A stretch of DNA of 64,000 bases from Bagarius yarrelli (Eukaryota > Chordata > Actinopteri > Siluriformes > Sisoridae), in NCBI GenBank assembly GCA_005784505.1, contig VCAZ01000008.1, positions 8,762,763-8,826,762 on the forward strand. The letters are read 5' to 3'. The position numbers and the translations under genes were made by a program. The notes beneath the pieces are model-generated. The model ran no database searches, was not told where the DNA came from, and was given only the letters and a program-made list of their open reading frames with translations. This document shows positions 35,518 through 46,539 of this stretch, piece after piece (the stretch's first letter is position 1; the number at the start of each line of letters is the position of its first letter).

Positions 35518-35734
35518 GATAAAAGGTGGATTCCTAATTCTGGACTTATATTAGATGTGACTGTAATTGCAAGACAACACATTTTAAAAAACAGCCAGGC
35601 AGTGCAGTGTATTTAATTATATGCTGTATTTATATATACATCCAGACCTCCTCAGTCAACATCATCTACTAAAACGACTTTCCGGAAGTGTAAAGATTAA
35701 TTATAAGAGAACGAGTGAGAAAAAACCCCATACG

Positions 35735-35785
35735 GATGTGACGGTCAGGTGTCCTAATACTTTTGACTTTATAGTGAATTGTCAT
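35735..35785. mobile_element. Tc1-like terminal fragment
   Basis: CATACGGATGTGACGGTCAG followed by GTGTCCTAATACTTTTGACT and TTATAGTG resembles the terminal repeat of the Tc1-like relics. Only the end remains. Confidence 0.45.
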
Positions 35786-36286
35786 TGCTTGAAAAGGTAA
35801 AAAATTATTAGAAGTGACATATTTATCGTTAATTCAGAAAAATATCAAGAACGTAAAAAAAAAGTAATTAGAATTAAAAAGTAATTCGTATTTATAGGAA
35901 ACCAAATCGTTAAACAAAATTTAAAAAGACCACAGTGTTCATTTATTTTTTAAAAGCTATTTTAACCGTGATTAAATACAGATTAATCTTCTATGTTTAA
36001 CCTGGTATAAAAGATATTCACGCTATTCAGGTTAGATTTCCTATAGAAATCCTATTCATTAAATCACAGCACGGACAAACATGGCAACAACATTTAGTTT
36101 TAGTTGGCAAAGCCTTGCGTTATTGGGAACAATTCCAAACTTTTAGCCGCCACCATTGTTAGTCATTGTACGTAGCGCATTTGCTATATTGTTTAAAATA
36201 AGGCTGCCAGACGGAGATGAGGTGATGTCATTATGCAGTCTGTAGAGCTACACACTTTCAATGCTAGTAAAAAAAGAGAGAGCTAT

Positions 36287-36287
<1 letters not shown>
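35786..36287. other. AT-rich spacer
   Basis: Nothing recognised. Confidence 0.35.

Positions 36288-36332
<45 letters not shown>
36288..36332 (+). repeat. (AG)n microsatellite
   Basis: About 21 AG units. Confidence 0.95.
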
Positions 36333-36334
<2 letters not shown>

Positions 36335-36849
36335 ATAACAAGATTGTCTGTGGGCATTGCTCCTGATTTATCACCGAGCGGAGCAGTGTACCTTGGGGAG
36401 TGATAAGCGATCAGCCATTGGCTTCTGAACTTCTGTCCTTACAGCTGTCCTCTGCTCACAGGGGAACACAAACTGCTGAGCTGAACAAATGGACGCCGCT
36501 GGCAAACAAAGTGAGGTTCGAGTGACCTTCGGAGTGAAGTGCGAGACGAAAACTTCTGTTTTGGAGGAGAGAATTGAAAGTTCTCACATGAGTGCTTGGA
36601 ATAAACTTGCTTTAAAAGAGGGCATTTCACTCCTGTGGGCTTAGCTGACGTGACAGAAGTACAGAAATTCATGCAAAGACAAGTCAAGAGCAAGTTTGTG
36701 TTCATAGCAAACTTGAGGGATGGGGAAAAACCAGATCTCAGTAACTTGGACTTTGGCATGAATGATGGTGGAGGACCATCTCACAACATAGCCTAGACTG
36801 ATTTGCGGATGTTTCTTTTTTTTCATGGTATGAAGTGAAACCTCAGGCA
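36333..36849. other. Non-coding, complex sequence
   Basis: Balanced, repeat-free. A 106-codon minus frame (36439-36759) has no family sign. Candidate regulatory DNA about 7 kb upstream of sox4. Confidence 0.3.
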
Positions 36850-36882
36850 TTTACAGTATGTACAGCAGATGCCCTTATTTAG

Positions 36883-36914
<32 letters not shown>

Positions 36915-37075
36915 CCCTTACTTACATTAATCTCTTTTATACAACTGAGCAATTGGATATTAAGGGGCTTGATTAGGGGCCCAGCAGTGGTTAGTTAGTG
37001 GTGCTGGGAATCCAATCCTGATCTTCCAATTAACAGTTTAACACCTTAACCACTTCATTACCACTTTCTCTTACG
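36850..37075 (-). mobile_element. Common SINE containing a telomere-like insert
   Basis: TTTACAGTATGTACAGCAGA, GCCCTTATTTAGA, then a CCCTAA array (36883-36920), then TTACATTAATCTCTTTTATA, CAACTGAGCAATTGG and AACACCTTAACCACTTCATT. The telomere-like repeat replaces the few bases (GCGAC) expected between the two SINE blocks. Confidence 0.8.
36883..36920 (+). repeat. Short interstitial telomere-like array (CCCTAA)n
   Basis: Six near-perfect units of the vertebrate telomere repeat, one with an extra A. It sits inside a SINE, so this is internal chromosome sequence, not a chromosome end. Confidence 0.9.
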
Positions 37076-37850
37076 TTTTTTTGTCGTAATAGTTGAAATT
37101 TTGCATGAAATTTTCATTGTAATACAAAAAAAACCCGGACTCTAGGGTGGGGTGTCCATTTATTCATGTACCGCTCATGTTCAATGAAAAAACAAAGTCT
37201 GCGACAGGAAATTTACAGAATAGTTGTTCCAAAGTATAAGCTGCAGGATTTAAAAAACTTTCAAAAAGATTTGTTCTTTACTTTTTCCTTACTTAATAAT
37301 TCGTGAATTATAATGTTTCAAATAAGTTCTCCTTAAAGTGTCTTTATCTTAACGTGTGTGTGTGACTTTGATTTTTTTGTTTTGCAAAAGGGGGGCTCAA
37401 AGAAATTGTTTGTTGTATATATATTATAATATATATAATTCTAGAGGTCATACTTTGAGGTTTTTTGTTAGCTTGTTAGCTCATATGGATGTATAAACAG
37501 ATAAAAAAAAAATTTAACTGAATTAAAGAAATTTGCATTAGTCTGAGGAAATCGGTATATTTTTTAATTACTGCAGATTTTTTCACAGATTTAGGTCAAA
37601 ATGTGTCATGTGACCTCATTACAACGACAATATGCATAAGTTTTTATAGAAAGTCATTACATGTGTCTTTACTGGTATAAGTTTAAAGAATCCTTAATTC
37701 CTACTGTTTATAATCATGCAAGCGGTGCGTTAATATGTATGTGCATATGGAAAATAAGTGCCGTGATTAATGTAGACCTTGACAGACGTCTACTGGAGTT
37801 TCTCCAGTTCTGTTTAAAAGCCTTATTGGCATGGGTTGAAGGAACACACA
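37076..37850. other. AT-rich spacer
   Basis: Nothing recognised; scattered A- and T-runs. Confidence 0.35.
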
Positions 37851-37853
37851 CAT

Positions 37854-37899
<46 letters not shown>
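37851..37899 (+). repeat. (CA)n microsatellite
   Basis: About 23 CA units. Confidence 0.95.
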
Positions 37900-37900
<1 letters not shown>

Positions 37901-39687
37901 CATATGGTATATATGTATATGTAGATACACACAGAAGACCCATTGTACTGGCCAAAATTTGGTAATGTTAGACAGGTTTTAGGGAAGCGGGTGTAGATTA
38001 CAGAAAAAGGGTAGGATGAAGTACTTTGTATATCCTCTCACAGCCGGACGCAGTAACGAATGTGCAAATGAGCTCGTGCAGTAAACTAAACGAGAGAACA
38101 TGAAGAAAGAGTGGTTCTGTGTAGTCACACATAACTTAAAATACTGTCTGGAAGGGAACAGCAATAGTTGCTATGGTAACATGGATCATGCAGGAGAAGT
38201 GTGTTTTGGATAAAATGTGAGAACATCAAACCTGCTGTAGGTAAAACATAACAAATCCAAAGCTAAACACCAGGATAATCGGGTCAATTTTACACTTTAC
38301 AACTTTGTTTTATAACTTTTTATAGTCTGTCTGTCTGTCTGCCTGTTTGTCTATCCATGCATCCATTCAACTAGCCACCTATCAATCCATCTATCATCTA
38401 TCTGTCTGCCTGTCTATTTATCCAGCCTTCTGTCCATCCACCCATATATCGTGAGTAAGATTAAAAAAAGATAAGCTATGCACAGTTATTTGAGCAAAGT
38501 AATATTAATAGTAATATTAATATTAAAAATTAAAATTAACACCATATAAATATTTTTAATTCACATTACATATTAGTATTTTTATATACAAATACTTTTT
38601 TTTTATTCTATTTATTTATACTATTATTTAATTTACTATTTATTTATTTTTCACATTATTATTATAATGTTTTTTTTTTGTTGTTGTCATCATTTTTTTG
38701 TTCGTTTTTTCATTTCTCGGTTGGTTTATAAAGCCCTCAGATCAAAGCTTGGACTTTTCATGCCATCAGCCAAATGTAATCAAATAAATGCTGTTAATTC
38801 CTTCGCCCAGGAATAACCGGACTAGTTTTTATACGGCTGCTGAGCTTGTAAAAGGTTTGCTGACTGTGCTTTAGGGCAAGCAGCTGCCTGGATGCTTAAT
38901 GCACAGGACAAAATAGATGTTTGCGAGGCATCTAAGAACTCACTGAAGGTAATCTGAAAAATATGTTAACAGGGTGTCTTGAGGAGATGCTTAAAATGCA
39001 AACACACTGAAACGTTAGCAGTTTTGTCAACAGTAAGCAACGAGTTGTGCCAGTTCTGTAATTCATAAAGGGACATTTCTGGATTCTGAGTAAGAGAATA
39101 ATGAAGAGCTGATGGTTTATATTAAAGGTACAATAAGTAAAATAATTTTTGTTCTTTTTGTTAAAAGTCTTGTCATATCTCGATAGCGATCATTAAGTTA
39201 ATTGGTCTAAATCTATTTATATGTATTTATATATTCTGTGAAAGGTGTAGGACCAAGAAATGTTTATCCAATCAAAATGTTATGTTTATAACAGTAGCAT
39301 GTGCATAATTCCATGCATCCTGTTCCCACAGACAGGATACGCCATCAGCGCTGGATCAAAACAGCAAAAAATCGACATTTTTCCACGTTAGAGTCGACTA
39401 CAAGAGTTACAGTATTTCTTTTGGACTAGAATATGGTTTTATTCGATTTTAGTGTTTTAATATTAACGCATAGCTTATGTAGTTTGTGTATCTTTACACA
39501 TTAGTTAATTAAACTCCAGCAGCAGCATGTAATTATTATGTTTTACTATTATTATGATATTTCTAGTACTGTTACTATACTATGAAGTATATACTATACT
39601 GTACTATAAAGTTTTCTCATCGGTGGATGACACATTATGTATGGTAGTAATTTTATGTCTGGTGCTATCAGGCACTGTGAAAAGTAA
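37900..39687. other. Non-coding, complex patch at 38720-39110
   Basis: 38720-39110 is complex and repeat-free (GCCAAATGTAATCAAATAAA, GGGCAAGCAGCTGCCTGGAT), a candidate element some 5 kb upstream of sox4. 38320-38450 has TCTG/ATCC simple units. The remainder is AT-rich. Confidence 0.3.
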
Positions 39688-39872
39688 TGGCTCTGTGGTT
39701 AAGGTGTTGAACTGGTACCTGAAAGACCGGGATTCGACTCTCAGCACCACCAAGACACCACTGTTGGGCTCCTGGGCAAGGCCATTAACCACAATTGCTT
39801 GGTTGTATAAAGAAAGAGATAAATGTAAGTCGCTTTGGTAGAGGGCGTCTGCCAAATGCTGTAAATGTACCA
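39688..39872 (+). mobile_element. Common tRNA-derived SINE
   Basis: GTGGTTAAGGTGTTGAACTG, GGGATTCGACTCTCAGCACC, GTTGGGCTCCTGGGCAAGGC, GTAAGTCGCTTTGGTAGAGG and GTCTGCCAAATGCTGTAAAT: nearly full length. Confidence 0.85.
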
Positions 39873-40319
39873 GGCTACACTTAGTATTTTCCAAAATGTC
39901 TTACTGCACTTTTAATGAACAGACAGAATAGCTGCTCGGTTTCTGGCATAACAATCTGGCATTGTGTAGAATAATCTGACTTTATTATATGAAACAGTTG
40001 TTGCTGAGTAAACTGACTGTTATTAAATGGTTCAATAAACAGTTTCAAACGTGTGATTTGAGTGTCACAGTTTGTGTTTTAGACATATTTTAGAAAAAAC
40101 TAGAGGGATCTGGTTCCAATCTACAATTTAATCAATACTGTGTAAGAATGATCATCACGCCTATCATCACTATGAATATTTGGGGAAAAAATAGCTGACT
40201 AGTCAAATCAACTAACGGAAGAGCATAATAAGACATTATTACAATTATTATTATTATTGTTATTATTATTATTTATAATATCTTACAGATGACATCGCTT
40301 AAAAATCCTCTGCTTCCAA
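39873..40319. other. AT-rich spacer
   Basis: Nothing recognised apart from a TTA run at about 40243-40272. Confidence 0.35.
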
Positions 40320-40550
40320 GTTTCCCATCTTCTCCTCGGGTTTCTTATGGGTTCTCCATTTTCCTTGCACCTTCCAAACTAATGCTGACATTTTGACATA
40401 TCTAAATTGCCTCCAGGTGGGAATGTGTGGCCCGGTGATAAACTGCTGACCGAATTCTGCTGTATTCCAGCCATTGTTTTTGGTATAAACTAAGAATCCA
40501 CCACAACCCTGATCAGGCTAAAGCGCTTACTGAGGATAAATTACTGTATT
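40320..40550 (+). mobile_element. Decayed V-SINE or LINE-tail fragment
   Basis: CTAAATTGCCTCCAGGTGGG, AATGTGTGGCCCGGTGATAA, AGAATCCACCACAACCCTGA and TCAGGCTAAAGCGCTTACTG resemble the tail shared by fish V-SINEs and their partner LINE. Confidence 0.6.
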
Positions 40551-41132
40551 GTAATTGTGTAGCCTTGCATGTAATGCTCTCCTGTTGTTCTATGGACTAT
40601 TGGGATTATGTGTAATCTCATGTACTGTAACCTCTGAATCAAAAAGGGGTATTTGCCCTCAGGCCATAGAAGAACTATTTTTGATTTCCCAATGAACCTT
40701 TAATTATTATTAGTATAATTACTAATGACATACAAAACATGTATATAACCTAACAAACCTTACTCCATTACAAAGAACCTTTTGTGCAATAAAATCATTC
40801 CATAAACATTGAAAGTTCTTGATAGAACCATATGTCCTGACAGTGAAGAACCACTGACTACCCAAAGCACGATCCTTATTAATCTACTGTCGAAGATACA
40901 GCGGTGGTCCTCAATGTTAATTTATCTACCTTAAATAAGCTTTAAGACATTAAGCCTCAGAGGCAGTTTCCCAGTAAGGACCTTGGAAACTTGGCTTCAT
41001 CATGAAATAACCGGCTGATTTGTCTGGTCAAAGAAAAACTGACCCCCCCCCCGACTGACCCCCTGATTTTTACACCGAATGGGTTTTTTTTCTGCTGTCG
41101 CCTCTATGCGTATATATACATAAAAACATGTG

Positions 41133-41138
<6 letters not shown>
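40551..41138. other. Non-coding spacer
   Basis: 40870-41000 is moderately complex; short C-run at 41043-41053. No gene seen. Confidence 0.35.
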
Positions 41139-41202
<64 letters not shown>

Positions 41203-41213
41203 GACATGTTGAG

Positions 41214-41282
<69 letters not shown>

Positions 41283-41300
41283 AAACCTCAACATGTCAAG
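41139..41300. repeat. (AT)n arrays with an 18-bp perfect inverted repeat
   Basis: Two AT arrays (41139-41200 and 41219-41278). TGACATGTTGAGGTTTTA (41202-41219) and its exact reverse complement TAAAACCTCAACATGTCA (41281-41298) flank the second array, giving a perfect 18-bp stem around an AT core that can itself pair. Confidence 0.9.
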
Positions 41301-42107
41301 TCCCCCTTATTTCTATAGCGCTTTTTAACAATAAAGATTGTGTCAACACTCTCAGTATATATATAATAGAGGCCATCAGTTACAGTTTTATTATTCTACC
41401 CCCCTACAATACTAAGATTAGATAAATGTGTATTATAGAACTTTTTACAATTTTTTACACGTTTCCACTTACAAAATGACTATATTTTGTTATATGTATC
41501 ATTATAATTACTATTATTAAGTAATTTTGTATTGTTTTTTTTGTTTTGCACCAATCGATATATAATTAAATGAAAACATGTGTTATGTTGTGTATGTGTG
41601 AGCGTGTGTGTGTGTACATATAACAAAAAAAATTGTCTGACCTTAGATTTTTAGTCAATTACCAAAATTCTCAAACAGTCACTTGAAACCGGGCCTTGTT
41701 ATTATTATTATTTATTTATTTATTTATCATTGTTACTGTTATATTATTATGGTTGTGCTTGTTATTGTTATTATTACTATTGTCATTAATGTTATTAACA
41801 AATATGGTTCTGCAGGAAGCTAGTTAAAGGAGAAGTGCTTCGAAGTGCAATTTAGTTCAGCACTTTTATATATATATCTGTGTTCACTTTTGTATACGTC
41901 ATAAAAAGGATGATGTCAGAATCTTTTTACTGCTTTGTTTCATAAACACTCAGGCAAACACACCGGCTCAGAGATGACATTTAAAGCAGGCAACAAAAAA
42001 AAAAGGGATTGATTCTGAAATGATTTCCAAATCTGTTTACTGAGCTGAGATGGAGTCGAGAAAATGCTTTCCTGTAACTGCATTACGTAATGCATATTCA
42101 CATATAT

Positions 42108-42110
<3 letters not shown>

Positions 42111-42155
<45 letters not shown>
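42111..42155 (+). repeat. (CT)n microsatellite
   Basis: About 22 CT units, roughly 1.5 kb upstream of sox4. Confidence 0.95.
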
Positions 42156-42157
<2 letters not shown>

Positions 42158-42476
42158 CTTTCTCTCTGTATGTCATATAGATTCTTTGTAGAAGCCTTCG
42201 TTGGCTCTACTGCGACATCTAGTGGAGAGAATTGCTTGTTTTGAATCAAACCCAAAAGATGAAGGATCTGGAGTTGAATTTGAGGTCCTTTCTGATGAGG
42301 TGATGTTTTAAGGGATAGAACTCACTCTCCTTTTTCATACATGCTACTATAGACACTACTTTCTTATTAGTAGAACCCTTAATACAGTAGGAGGCTATGT
42401 TTAAGTACACTTTGCCTTATGGGTGTAATGTTTATTTGACTGATTGAAATATTATTTTAAAAATAGGTTAATTTTG

Positions 42477-42479
<3 letters not shown>

Positions 42480-42546
<67 letters not shown>
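42480..42546 (+). repeat. (AT)n microsatellite
   Basis: About 33 AT units, some 0.5 kb upstream of the inferred sox4 promoter. AAC/AAT units follow at 42650-42690. Confidence 0.95.
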
Positions 42547-42547
<1 letters not shown>

Positions 42548-43019
42548 GACATTAATATGATTATGTTATCAGTTATCTTTTTTTTCTCCTCTAGAGTATG
42601 ACATGTGCTTAGAAAGGCAGTTTACTCTATAAATATTACTCAATAATAACAACAATAACAACAACAACAATAATAATAATAATAATAATAACCAAACAAT
42701 AAAAATATAAATAAAGAGAACCCCAAAATAATAGGATAAATAATAAGATAAACAAAATAATAAAATAAATAAACATTCTTTAGCTTTTATAAATAAAAAT
42801 TACCTAATCAATTATAAACACTTTTAAAACTGTTTAATGACCTAATAATAATTAAAAAAAACCCGCTAAATTAACCCAACAAACTGGTCAGGTTCGTCTA
42901 CTACAAGTGTCTTGTCGTTAAAATCCTGTCTTCTGAACCTGTCTTTGGAGAAAAAAAAATCATGTACCTTTAAAACCAATTTTTGCAGTGTAGACAGGAA
43001 TGAGGTCAGACATAAAGCT

Positions 43020-43175
43020 CCTCATTGCACGCGCCGATTATTATTAGATACTATATTCAGCCAATAGGCGTAAAGGGGCGTGGTTTCCGCCTAAGACAGG
43101 CTAGCGACAGCAGCGGATTGGCTGTTTTCCTCTCGTCTTGCCACTGGAAGGAGGATAAAGCCGAGCGGAGGCGCC
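43020..43175 (+). promoter_or_regulatory. sox4 core promoter region
   Basis: This stretch just upstream of sox4 is G+C- and CpG-rich in an AT-rich setting. It carries a CCAAT box (43061-43065), an inverted CCAAT box (ATTGG, 43117-43121), a GC/KLF-type box GGGGCGTGG (43075-43083) and a weak ATAAA element (43155-43159). Paired NF-Y sites about 55 bp apart plus a GC box are typical of CpG-island promoters. The start of transcription is inferred to lie at about 43180-43220; no direct evidence is available. Confidence 0.6.
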
Positions 43176-43601
43176 GAGCTGAAAATCTTAAAGTTGTGAT
43201 CGGTGAAAGAAAGATCCGGACTATGAAAGAGCGCAGTGGCTCCAACCTGCCGCATGGTGCTGAGACGAAGCATGCTGAAGAGTTTTCTCTCTTTCCAATA
43301 AAGTTATTATTTTGGCTTCTTAACTTGCTGTGCATTCAGAGCGGCTCTGGTCTTGTTTTCAGTCGCACTGGCAGCTGAGTGCTACAAAACAATTATTTTT
43401 TAAAACATTTTTTTGAAGACATTTACGAAACTTATCTTTCATTTCCAAGACGATCAGACAAACACAAGGGAAAACAACGCGCCTACTGTAACTTTTTTTG
43501 CCTTTACGCGCTTTTACGCACACGATCCGCGGAACGGACAGACATTCACACACGTGTAACGTGATTTTATTTCACCAGCAGGATATACCGAGGTTTATTG
43601 A
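43176..43601 (+). other. Inferred sox4 5' untranslated leader
   Basis: Continuous with the promoter island. Contains a possible upstream ORF (43223-43378) and several further short ATG frames. No intron is needed to join it to the coding sequence. Confidence 0.5.
43223..43378 (+). other. Possible upstream ORF in the sox4 5' leader (51 codons)
   Basis: An ATG at 43223 opens a 51-codon frame that begins MKERSGSNLP and ends with a stop at 43376-43378, some 220 bases before the sox4 start. It has a hydrophobic stretch (LLFWLLNLLC). If transcription starts upstream of 43223, it could dampen sox4 translation. No similarity to any known peptide is recognised, and it may be chance. Confidence 0.25.
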
Positions 43602-44609
43602 ATGGTTATGGTGGCGAACAACGCAGACCTGCCGCCCATCGATTGTGCAGACTCCTGTGAGATGGAGGCGGACGCGGATGCCTCTCGGACCCCGGGCTCC
43701 CCGCACGCGACCGGGGATGTTGCATGGTGCAAGACGCCCACCGGCCACATCAAGCGACCTATGAATGCGTTCATGGTGTGGTCGCAGATCGAACGGCGCA
43801 AGATCATGGAGCAGTCTCCTGACATGCACAACGCAGAGATCTCCAAGCGACTGGGAAAGCGCTGGAAGCTCCTGCGAGACTGCGACAAGATCCCGTTCAT
43901 CCGCGAGGCCGAGCGTCTGCGACTTAAACACATGGCAGACTATCCGGACTACAAGTACCGGCCAAGGAAGAAGGTCAAGACTTCCGCTGGCACATGCAAA
44001 GCTGGCGGGGAAAAAGGGGACAAGGGGGTCACCAGTGGCGGGAAGTCATCATCCAAAAAAAGCCACGGCTCAAATAAATCTCCTGGCAGGACGCACAAAA
44101 AGTCTGTCTCTCTCGAAGCAGTAAGTGATGCGCTCTATAAACCTAGAGCTGCGTCGTCTGCAAAGCAGATCCCGGACAAGCCGGCGAAGCGCGCGCACTC
44201 AAGCTCAGAAAGCCTCGCCCCCTCCGCCGCTGTGCCCGCGAGCCCTACACTGAGCAGCTCGGCTGAGTGCGGAGAGCCAACGAGTCTCTACGATGACGCG
44301 GGGACGCGCTTCAAACACGCCCGCGCCTCTTCTCCGACCCCGTCCGCCTCGCACTCTTCCTCTTCCTCCTCCTCGCACTCCTCGGATGAAGAGTTTGAAG
44401 ATGACCCGCTGGACTTCGACCCCAGTCCCAGTGGCTTTAGCAGCGGATTCGGTAGCGACACGTGCCTGGACCGGGACTTGGATTTCGGGTTTGAGTCAGG
44501 CTCCGTCTCGCACTTCGAGTTTCCGGACTACTGCACGCCCGAGGTGAGCGAGATGATCTCGGGGGACTGGCTCGAATCCACCATCTCGAACCTGGTGTTC
44601 ACGTATTGA
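43602..44609 (+). CDS. sox4: SoxC transcription factor Sox4, intronless, 335 codons
   Basis: Transcription factor that binds the minor groove of A/T-rich Sox sites (core ACAAT) through one HMG box, bends DNA and activates neural, neural-crest and other progenitor genes in the nucleus. Residues about 49-124 form the HMG box, with RPMNAFMVW at 52-60, KRLGKRWKLL at 82-91 and YPDYKYRPRKK at 114-124. WSQIERR and PRKKVK favour Sox4 over Sox11. A Lys/Ser/Gly-rich linker follows (about 126-205). Next comes a Ser run (252-258) leading into the acidic stretch DEEFEDDPLDFD (262-273). The last 33 residues are the conserved SoxC activation domain, with FEFPDYCTPEVSEMISGDWL then NLVFTY. It is shorter than mammalian Sox4 (about 470 aa), mainly in the middle, as usual in fish. 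No intron is needed, as known for SoxC. The second ATG (43608) has the better Kozak context (G at -3, G at +4) and gives MVANNAD, closer to the family N-terminus, so translation may begin there. The paralogue (4a or 4b) is unresolved. Confidence 0.97.
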   Translation: MVMVANNADLPPIDCADSCEMEADADASRTPGSPHATGDVAWCKTPTGHIKRPMNAFMVWSQIERRKIMEQSPDMHNAEISKRLGKRWKLLRDCDKIPFIREAERLRLKHMADYPDYKYRPRKKVKTSAGTCKAGGEKGDKGVTSGGKSSSKKSHGSNKSPGRTHKKSVSLEAVSDALYKPRAASSAKQIPDKPAKRAHSSSESLAPSAAVPASPTLSSSAECGEPTSLYDDAGTRFKHARASSPTPSASHSSSSSSSHSSDEEFEDDPLDFDPSPSGFSSGFGSDTCLDRDLDFGFESGSVSHFEFPDYCTPEVSEMISGDWLESTISNLVFTY

Positions 44610-45149
44610 GCCCAGATTTCAAGACTTTGGCTTTGAACAACAACAATAACAAGTTAAACGTCGTGCGACGCGCAAGGCGACGCGACTGACCGACGCGATT
44701 CCCACCTGTTTCATATTAAAACGCTGTGGGTGTCACACGCAGATGAAAAAAAACAGCATTACAGGAAAGAAAAGAGAAAAGAAGAGAGGGAGGATTGCTA
44801 GAAGTTGTTATTGCCAGCGAAAAGAGCTCCGAAGTTGCACGGAGACTCGTGGAGACTGAGATTGTCGTCAAAAGGGACATTTTACAATCAATGAGCTGAT
44901 CGCCGATGGACTGAGAAGGTGAAATGTGAGCGATCAGCTTAGTGTGACTAAAATCCGGCCTCATAATGAACTGAATCGCATGAGCGAGTGACTGCGAGCC
45001 GGATCGGTTTTTTAAGAAAAAGAAGAAACAAACAAATCTATCACCAGCTTTTTCCCGTTAAAGAGATGTCAGGTGTTTAAACGCAACTCAGACGGTTCAG
45101 CTTTTTTTCCTTACACTACAGATCAGGACCAAAATACGTCCGAGAAGCG

Positions 45150-45399
45150 TGCTTATCTCTCTCTCTCTCTCTCTCTCCTTCCCTCTCTCTCTCTATTGCT
45201 CTCTTTATCTCTCTCTGTCTTTCTCTCTCTCTTCTTTCTCTCTGTTGTTCTTTTTCTATTTCTCCCTTTAGCTCTCTCTCTCTCTCTCTCTCGTCCTCTT
45301 AGCTCTCTCTCTCTCTCTCTCTCTCTCCTCTCTCTCTCGCGTCTCTCTCGTTACCTCCCTCTCTCTTCTCTCGCTCACTCTCCCGCTCTCCTCCTCCTC

Positions 45400-45471
<72 letters not shown>

Positions 45472-45612
45472 GTCTCTCTTCGGGGCTTCTCTCTCTCTCT
45501 CTCTTCTTCTTCTCTCTTCTCTCTTTCTCTCCCTTTTCTGTTCTCTCTCTTCCTCTCTCTCATCTCTCTCTCTCTCTCTCGTCCTCTCCTCTCCTCTCTC
45601 CCCAATCCCTCT
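45150..45612 (+). repeat. Polypyrimidine (CT)n-rich tract in sox4 3' UTR
   Basis: About 460 bases that are almost pure C and T on the + strand: (CT)n runs broken by TTCTC, TCCT and occasional G. The long open frames across it (Leu/Ser on one strand, Glu/Arg on the other) come from the repeat. If transcribed, the RNA would present a large CU tract of the kind bound by PTB-type proteins. Confidence 0.9.
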
Positions 45613-46379
45613 CTTTTTGCTCAGAACCTTTTATACTCATTGGCTTTATTTCTCCAACCATGTTTGCATTTTACGCTTCCCCTTTTTGGTTTCAGAGCAA
45701 AGAGAATTTTTCTATCCCTCTTTGTTGTTTTACAGATGTCCCCATTCAGTTTTCCTCTCTTTTTGTTTTTTTCTTAATGTATGATTTGCTAGGCATAATA
45801 ACTCTCTTTTATTTATCTAACAGTTCCCCCACCATCGTTTTCATTGTATTTCTTTTTTGACTTGCTCCTGGGCTAGATTTGCTTTTCATTTTTTTCTTCT
45901 TCTGCCTTATTTCTCTGGCTTTGACCCAGATCCAGTCTTGTCGTTGACTCTTAACATGCTTTTCACCGACGCTTTTCTCTCTGTTTCTTGCCTCCCCAGA
46001 TTCAAAAAAAAAGCCCTCAAAAAGAATCTTCTTGGTAATCTTCCCACTCTCATCTAGAATTGGTCTCTGGGATTTCCAATCTCTCTGATCTCTGAGGTTT
46101 TTCTATTGTTTCCCTCATCCTTGGCCTCTATGATGTCTTTTGACATCGCTTTTCTTTTTTGTTTTTTTAATGTTTTTCCCTCTCCTTCTGTGGAAAACTC
46201 ATTTTTTTCTTCAGCTTTTTTTCAACACTACTCATTTTCCAAAAATAGTTCAGAGAAGCTATTATTCTTCTTACTCTCTATCTTCTCCTCATTCTCATCT
46301 TACCTCTCTATGTTTCTATTTCCTTATCTTATCTCTGTCTTGTTATTTTCTTTCTCCATTGAGTCTCTGCTTATCTTAT

Positions 46380-46486
46380 CTCATTCTCTCTTCTCTCTCG
46401 CTTTACCTCCTCTTCTCGTTTGTCTCTTTGTCTCTCTCTGTCTTTCTCCTCCCCTCTTCTTCTGCTGTTTGCTCTTCTTTTTCTCA

Positions 46487-46539
<53 letters not shown>

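Larger units (their letters stand above)
41301..43019. other. Non-coding DNA upstream of sox4
   Basis: AT-rich with CT and AT microsatellites. 41940-42110 and 42180-42420 are ordinary sequence. No conserved-looking block stands out here except TGCATTACGTAATGCATATT (42078-42097), a palindromic A/T-rich motif. Confidence 0.35.

Noticed and set aside
35356..35616. 86-codon frame
   Set aside because: Mostly YI repeats from an (AT)n microsatellite.
36883..36920. Chromosome end
   Set aside because: Only six units, embedded in a SINE with normal sequence on both sides.
43025..43378. 117-codon frame as a separate gene upstream of sox4
   Set aside because: Covers the promoter and leader; no domain. 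Only the short upstream ORF within it is noted.
43572..43933. Minus-strand frames of 112-119 codons across the sox4 start
   Set aside because: Shadows of the GC-rich sox4 coding sequence.
45073..45777. 234-codon open frame rich in Leu/Ser, and Glu/Arg frame on the other strand
   Set aside because: Translation of the (CT)n tract; no complex sequence or domain.
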